Source: Cryptomeria japonica
Taxonomy: Eukaryota; Streptophyta; Pinopsida; Cupressales; Cupressaceae
Direction of reading: 5' to 3'
NCBI RefSeq assembly: GCF_030272615.1
Contig: NC_081410.1
Location: 508,804,942 to 508,868,941, forward strand
DNA: 64,000 nt
How positions within the stretch are numbered: position 1 is the first letter of the stretch; each line of letters begins with the position of its first letter. Of the stretch, positions 59,676-64,000 are shown piece after piece. The translations under genes were made by a program, and so were the position numbers. The notes below the pieces were generated by a model. The model saw only the letters and a list, made by a program, of their open reading frames with translations, did not search any database and was not told where the DNA came from.

Positions 59676-60081
59676 TGAACCAAGGAAAAACTCTTGGTTG
59701 CAAGGTTATATTAAATCAATGAACAAAAGACATAAAACAACCAAATAACTAAATATGAAAACAACCTTTATACCTTTTCAAGAGAGTTCTCTTGTTCCTC
59801 GGATTCAGACTCTTGTTGAAGCCAAGAACGTGCCTCTTCCTAGCTTGATATGTCAGTCCAATGGGAATGTTGTGGTTGGCTTTGCAATATTATGCAAAAA
59901 TGATATAAGATGGATGGATGAGGAAGGATGGATTGATGATCAAAGGATGAAATGGCTAAGTATGGATGAGTACAAATTTTGGTGTAGTAAGGGTATGAGG
60001 ATGATTTATTGGGCACACAATAGTAGTATGGATTTACTAAACTTGGAGATGAGATATAAAGGGATGGATTCCTCAATTTAT
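59676..60081 (-). repeat. 5' LTR of the gypsy element, partial
   Basis: Matches 35955-36350. It is cut at CAATTTAT, inside its TATA box, by the C2 element; the rest would lie right of the window. Confidence 0.88.
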
Positions 60082-60847
60082 TGTTGGCATATGCACACTC
60101 CAATGAGACATTGTTGGTGATTGAATGTTTTGTCATTGATGGCAACCTTACAATCCTATGACATCGACAAGGCATTCCATCAGCACTACACCGACACATA
60201 GACCATCGACACAGAAGCCAGCAGTAATTTTGTTATTAATATATTTTGTTTATTATTGTAAAATCATTGTAAGCTGACTTGGCAAGTTGTAAAATGACTC
60301 TTAAATAAGAGAGATCATTGTAGAACATTTTTTTTTTAAAAGGATAGAGGAATGTAATAAGGCGAAATAAGGCAGACCTATTATGTGAAATATAGGTTAA
60401 GGGTTTATGTAAGAAGTAGAGCAGAAACCGGTACTAAATCTGGCATTATAGATGCTATTTTGAAGTAGTACAAGACATTGGATTTATATAATCCATTTTG
60501 TAAGTCAGTGAGACTTCCTATTTTATATTTGAGTAGTGAGCTCTAAGAACTTGGCCTTCCTATATGTGCAGGCCCCTCTTGTAGCAGTAATATTCTCTTA
60601 TTGGCCAGTAAGCGAATATTGTGGGTCACAAATCCCACTGAGGTTTTTCCCACACCGGGTTTCCTCATTAAAATATTGTGTTATGGTGTGTTTTTCATGT
60701 GGTTGCTTTTGTCTCTGTTTATTACATTACTCTTTGTTTACCGATACACAGTATTAATATGCTCTACATGTTTTAAGTTAAGAAAATCTTACAACCAGTT
60801 AGATACTAATTCACCCCCCCCTCTCAATATCTGTGGGAATCCTAACA
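60082..60847 (+). repeat. 5' LTR of C2
   Basis: 766 bp from TGTTGGCATATGCACACTC to CCTAACA, paired in family with 7721-8522. The shared LTR block is at about 60619-60672 and a C-run at 60812. Confidence 0.92.
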
Positions 60848-60849
60848 AT

Positions 60850-60861
60850 TGGTATCAGAGC
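60850..60861 (+). promoter_or_regulatory. primer binding site of C2
   Basis: TGGTATCAGAGC, the exact initiator-Met-type copia site, 2 bp after the LTR. Confidence 0.92.
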
Positions 60862-60918
60862 TTGGTCCTCTATTTTCAAAAGCCTAACAACTTGAGGAAG
60901 ATATTGACACCGGTAGAG

Positions 60919-61918
60919 ATGGAAAACTTGATGAAGCAACTTGAAGGAGCTCTCTCAGACTATGATGCAGAAAAATTGAAAAATATCAAACTTGAAGATG
61001 ATCGAAAGGCTACTCAGGATATCATTCAAGCACTTCAAGAAAATCTTACTATTTCAAGAAACAAGAGAAGAGAACTTTGTGGAAAGATGCAAAATGAGAA
61101 TGATGAAAAAGAAACTCTTAATGATATGATAAACAAGCTGAAGCAAGAGAACATGACAACAAAGAATGAGATGTAGGATATGACTATGAGATTTTGTAAA
61201 GAAATTGAAGATAGAAAGAAGAATGAAGAAGATTTGACTAGAAGACTAAGTGATGCTGCAAATGAGAACACAATACTTAGCTATGAAAATGATTTGTTGA
61301 AGATAGATCTGATGCACACAAAATGACTCAAATGAACTGATGAGGCAGAAAGAAGTCTTAGAAAGAGAACCAGACACTGCAAATCAACATAAAGAGAAAT
61401 TCAAGAAAAGCTCAGAAAAACTTGGTAACTTGCTGAAGAATCAAAAACCTAAAGGTGACACTTGTGGAATTGGCTTTGAAGTTGGTGAAAGCTCCGGTAC
61501 TGCAAACACACAGGATCATAGTAAACCGGCAAGACAACCTATTGCTTATAAATTTAATGGCAAGTGCTTTAACTATAACAAGTATGGTCATAGAGCAAAT
61601 GAATGTAGATCTAGAAATTATCAGAATACTAGTGCACCCACCGGTCAATGTTCAAAATGCAACAAAGTTGGTCATAATTCTAAGAATTGCAGAATGAATG
61701 TAAGATGTTATGTTTGTGGGAGATTTAGACACTTATCTAATCAATGTAGAACACAAACTGGCATAGGTAATAGAAAGGCTATTCAGAGAAACAATGTGGC
61801 TTGTTATGCATGTAACAAAATTGGGCATATTGCTAAATTTTGTAGAAGCAAGTCCTCACCGGTAGACAACAAAGGTCCTAGTTTGAAAGGAAAAGAAAAA
61901 GTTGAAGAAGTTAAGTAG
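60919..61918 (+). pseudogene. gag-like ORF with four zinc knuckles, broken
   Basis: The ATG at 60919 gives MENLMKQLEGALSDYDAEKL and a long coiled coil. TAG at 61174 and a shift before 61340 break it. Then come four CCHC-type sites: CFNYNKYGHRANEC (second Cys lost to Tyr), CSKCNKVGHNSKNC, CYVCGRFRHLSNQC and CYACNKIGHIAKFC. The tail is Pro-rich (TPPPVEPSNTPP near 61970). Copia gag usually has one knuckle; four in a row is unusual. I infer RNA binding and packaging. Confidence 0.75.
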
Positions 61919-62355
61919 GAATTCTCAAAACAATGGATCAGAAAATCAGACCTAAATGGTGTTGGGAATACTCCTCCACCGGTAGAACCAAGCAACACTC
62001 CACCGACAGAACAAAGTAGCACTCCACTAGTAGGAGTCTCTTCATAAAATTGAAGAAATTTCTTTGACAGTTTGGCAATCAATGAGACATATGCTATTAT
62101 TCCCTCGGTTGATGGAAAGAAGTTGAAATTACTTCAATATCGACAGTTATGTTAAGTGATTACTTAACTGAAAAGCATTAAATGTGGTAGTTGGCAGATT
62201 GACATTATAAATTAATATTTTTGGCTCCATTTCACTTCACCAAGCATTCAAACATTCGAAGAGCATGAAATTTCTAGAGCTAAGGCATTTCGAGAAAAGA
62301 GGCAAAGCATTTCAGCAATCAATCTTTCCAAAGGTAGAAAAAGGTATTTATAATC

Positions 62356-64000
62356 ATGGCATCCTGTTCTGTACCTTAATTCATAGCAAACCCTACTGTA
62401 GTCGAGGTAATCAAATGCCCTAGGCCCATATTTTAGTTAGTTCCCGAGATAGCTAAAAAGGATGATAATGTTGGTGCATTTTCCCAACTAAGGAGTTATT
62501 TTTGCAGAAGACCCTAGAATGTATATCCATTGCCATATAGAAGAATTAGGTGATGAGGAAGTCAAGAACATGTACAAGACCGTCATATGTGATGACTCTA
62601 GAAATGTAAAACCTAAACACAAAATTGTTGAAAACCTAGGATTCACTAAGATCCTCTGCATTCTAGACTTTCCTAAGGAAGTGATAAGGATAGTATTGAC
62701 AGGGTACATAGAGAATTTTTCTGGCTAGATTCAATTCATAAAATTACCAGGCTGTGAAAGCTGTAATAGGGTCACCTTCCATCGGTAACAGACCAGACAA
62801 AACAAAGAAGGTCTCAAATGACCTGGTAATGAACCTAACAGATGCAACATCTAACAAAAGTTCCTTAAGGGTAAATAATGTAACTGACATAAATGTGAGA
62901 TTCATTAGCATGATTCTAGGCTACAAAACAACACATGCAAACAGACTTAACTCAATCTCCCATTTATGCATAAAAAATGCACATGATATGGTAAATGAGA
63001 ATGTGAAAATTGATGTATGTGAATGGTTAAAGGATGAATTGATTGACAATTTAGGGAAGATCAAGAAGGATAAGAAAGGAACATTTAGATTTGGCAACTT
63101 GTATGCTTAATGCTACACATAGCCAAACAGGTGCCCGATATAGGTATCAAGAACCTTGGATTTGACATTCCGGTAGGAAACAGCTATCAAACTTGTTCAA
63201 CAACATGGGTGAAAGCAAACAAAAGAATATTGATGAGTATTTTCAAGCACTAAAGGCCAGAATGAACAAAAGAGTTAGACTGTCATAGGAAATTGTTAAC
63301 AAATACAAATATGATATATGTTTTGTGATTAAAAAGGATGAGATCTGGATGGAAGCAGTTATCCCAAGAACAATTTGGGTTACTGAAATGGGTTATGAGA
63401 CAGATGATCACATCATTGAAACATATGCTAAAGCCCTTCTAGAAGCACCAAATGAACCTAAGGAAGAGGTATTTGGTAGTGCTGAGACCATTGAAAGCCA
63501 AATTCAATCTAAGAAGAGAGTAAAGAAAAGGTTGAAAACAATGCTATCTTACACTTGGATATCTACAAGAAGTTCTTCATGCAAATTGTAGATGAATTAC
63601 TAGATGAACTATTCAAGAGATTGGAAGCAAGAAGACAATCTGTTATAGAACTTGACAAGAAAATAAAAAATTGAAAAATTACTTGTTGTCTACCCAGTTA
63701 ACTCTCCAAAAGAAATAGATGATCTAATTGCAAAGGCTAACTGGTCAGTATTCTCCACTACACATTGGCATATTGCACTAATGGTTGGAAGAGTAAATGA
63801 GGTTGCAGAAGAAACTGAAAATGCATGGGATATATTCCTTGTTGAGAAGGAAAAACAGAAAGAGTATAGGAACCCTAAACCAATTAAGGTATATCAGAAA
63901 GACAAGGATAAAGGTAAAGGCAAGGTTGGTGGACCTTCGAGCATCAAAATAAAAGATAATTTATCCCCACCACCTCTAGTTACTCCACCAGTAACAACAA
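62356..64000 (+). pseudogene. accessory ORF of family C, N-terminal part (unknown function), broken
   Basis: The ATG at 62356 gives MASCSVP and is then interrupted by TAA and TAG. Frames at 62519-62728 (IHCHIEELGDEEVKNMYKTV), 62754-63110 (KVSNDLVMNLTDATSNKSSL, HDMVNENVKIDVCEWLKDEL) and 63325-63591 (IWMEAVIPRTIWVTEMGY) continue one protein in different frames. 62754-63110 is the part missing from C1. A deletion of about 0.4 kb relative to C1 lies near 63535. There is no similarity I recognise; the length and layout suggest a captured gene. Confidence 0.68.

Larger units (their letters stand above)
35955..60081 (-). mobile_element. Ty3/gypsy LTR element with antisense plant mobile domain ORF, interrupted by copia A2
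   Basis: The 3' LTR is at 35955-37181 and a partial 5' LTR at 59676-60081. Between them on the minus strand lie a leader, gag, protease, G-patch, RT, RNase H and integrase; a mobile-domain ORF lies on the plus strand between integrase and 3' LTR. Pol is split by A2 (43660-51326). The order RT, RNase H, integrase defines Ty3/gypsy. The extra antisense ORF before the 3' LTR recalls Tat-type elements. Own length is about 16.5 kb once A2 is removed. Confidence 0.85.
60082..64000 (+). mobile_element. family C LTR element, copy C2, 5' half
   Basis: 5' LTR, perfect primer site, zinc-knuckle gag-like ORF and the start of the accessory ORF, then the window ends. The right part (63104-64000) overlaps C1 at 5025-6330. 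No pol domain appears between the LTR and the accessory ORF. Confidence 0.9.

Noticed and set aside
59755-60199. ORFs of about 120 codons on both strands near the gypsy LTR
   Set aside because: They lie inside the LTR and the start of the C2 LTR; the matching 3' LTR does not keep them open.

Overview
The window looks like repeat-dense intergenic DNA from a plant with a very large genome, most likely a gymnosperm (inference from element families and nesting depth; no diagnostic host gene is present). No bacterial or organellar features, rRNA, tRNA genes or CRISPR arrays were seen. Almost everything is LTR retrotransposon sequence, most of it decayed, plus satellites and three unusual gene-like loci.

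Layout, left to right. 1-5003: 3' part of a Ty1/copia element (family A, copy A1, + strand), inserted into the internal region of another LTR element (family C, copy C1), whose remainder runs 5004-8522. C1 in turn sits in a palindromic minisatellite of about 90-bp units (8523-9490). 9491-10328 holds a short duplicated segment with two strong hairpins. 10361-17302 is a broken, spliced gene of a DDE-like family (motifs DFAEKY, SDN..SQFKN, HGKGEHDG), split by a 3.7-kb block that carries its own decayed ORF (13072-15009). 17448-24156 is a complete copia element (family B, - strand) with 5-bp target duplications. 24220-28395 is a satellite array of about 358-bp units. 29120-30963 (- strand) is a six-exon gene of unknown function with matching GT-AG junctions. 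31390-35954 is a tandem, internally deleted LTR element (family D, related to C), carrying a 969-bp terminal-inverted-repeat insertion (34855-35823) whose empty site is visible in the sister LTR. 35955-60081 is a Ty3/gypsy element (- strand) with gag, protease, G-patch, RT, RNase H and integrase, and an antisense plant mobile domain ORF between integrase and 3' LTR. It is interrupted by a complete family A copia (A2, 43660-51326, TSD ATAGG). A second family C element (C2) begins at 60082, inserted in the TATA box of the gypsy 5' LTR, and runs off the window.

How it fits together. Families A and B encode their own copia gag-pol, although every copy here is broken. Families C and D have copia-style primer sites, polypurine tracts and LTRs but, as far as the two half-copies show, no pol. 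They carry a zinc-knuckle gag-like ORF and a long coiled-coil ORF instead, so they would depend on enzymes supplied by other elements. All four families share an LTR core block and a doubled polypurine tract. The most interesting loci are the DDE-like gene, the pol-less family C/D elements, the gypsy with an antisense plant mobile domain, and the six-exon unknown gene.
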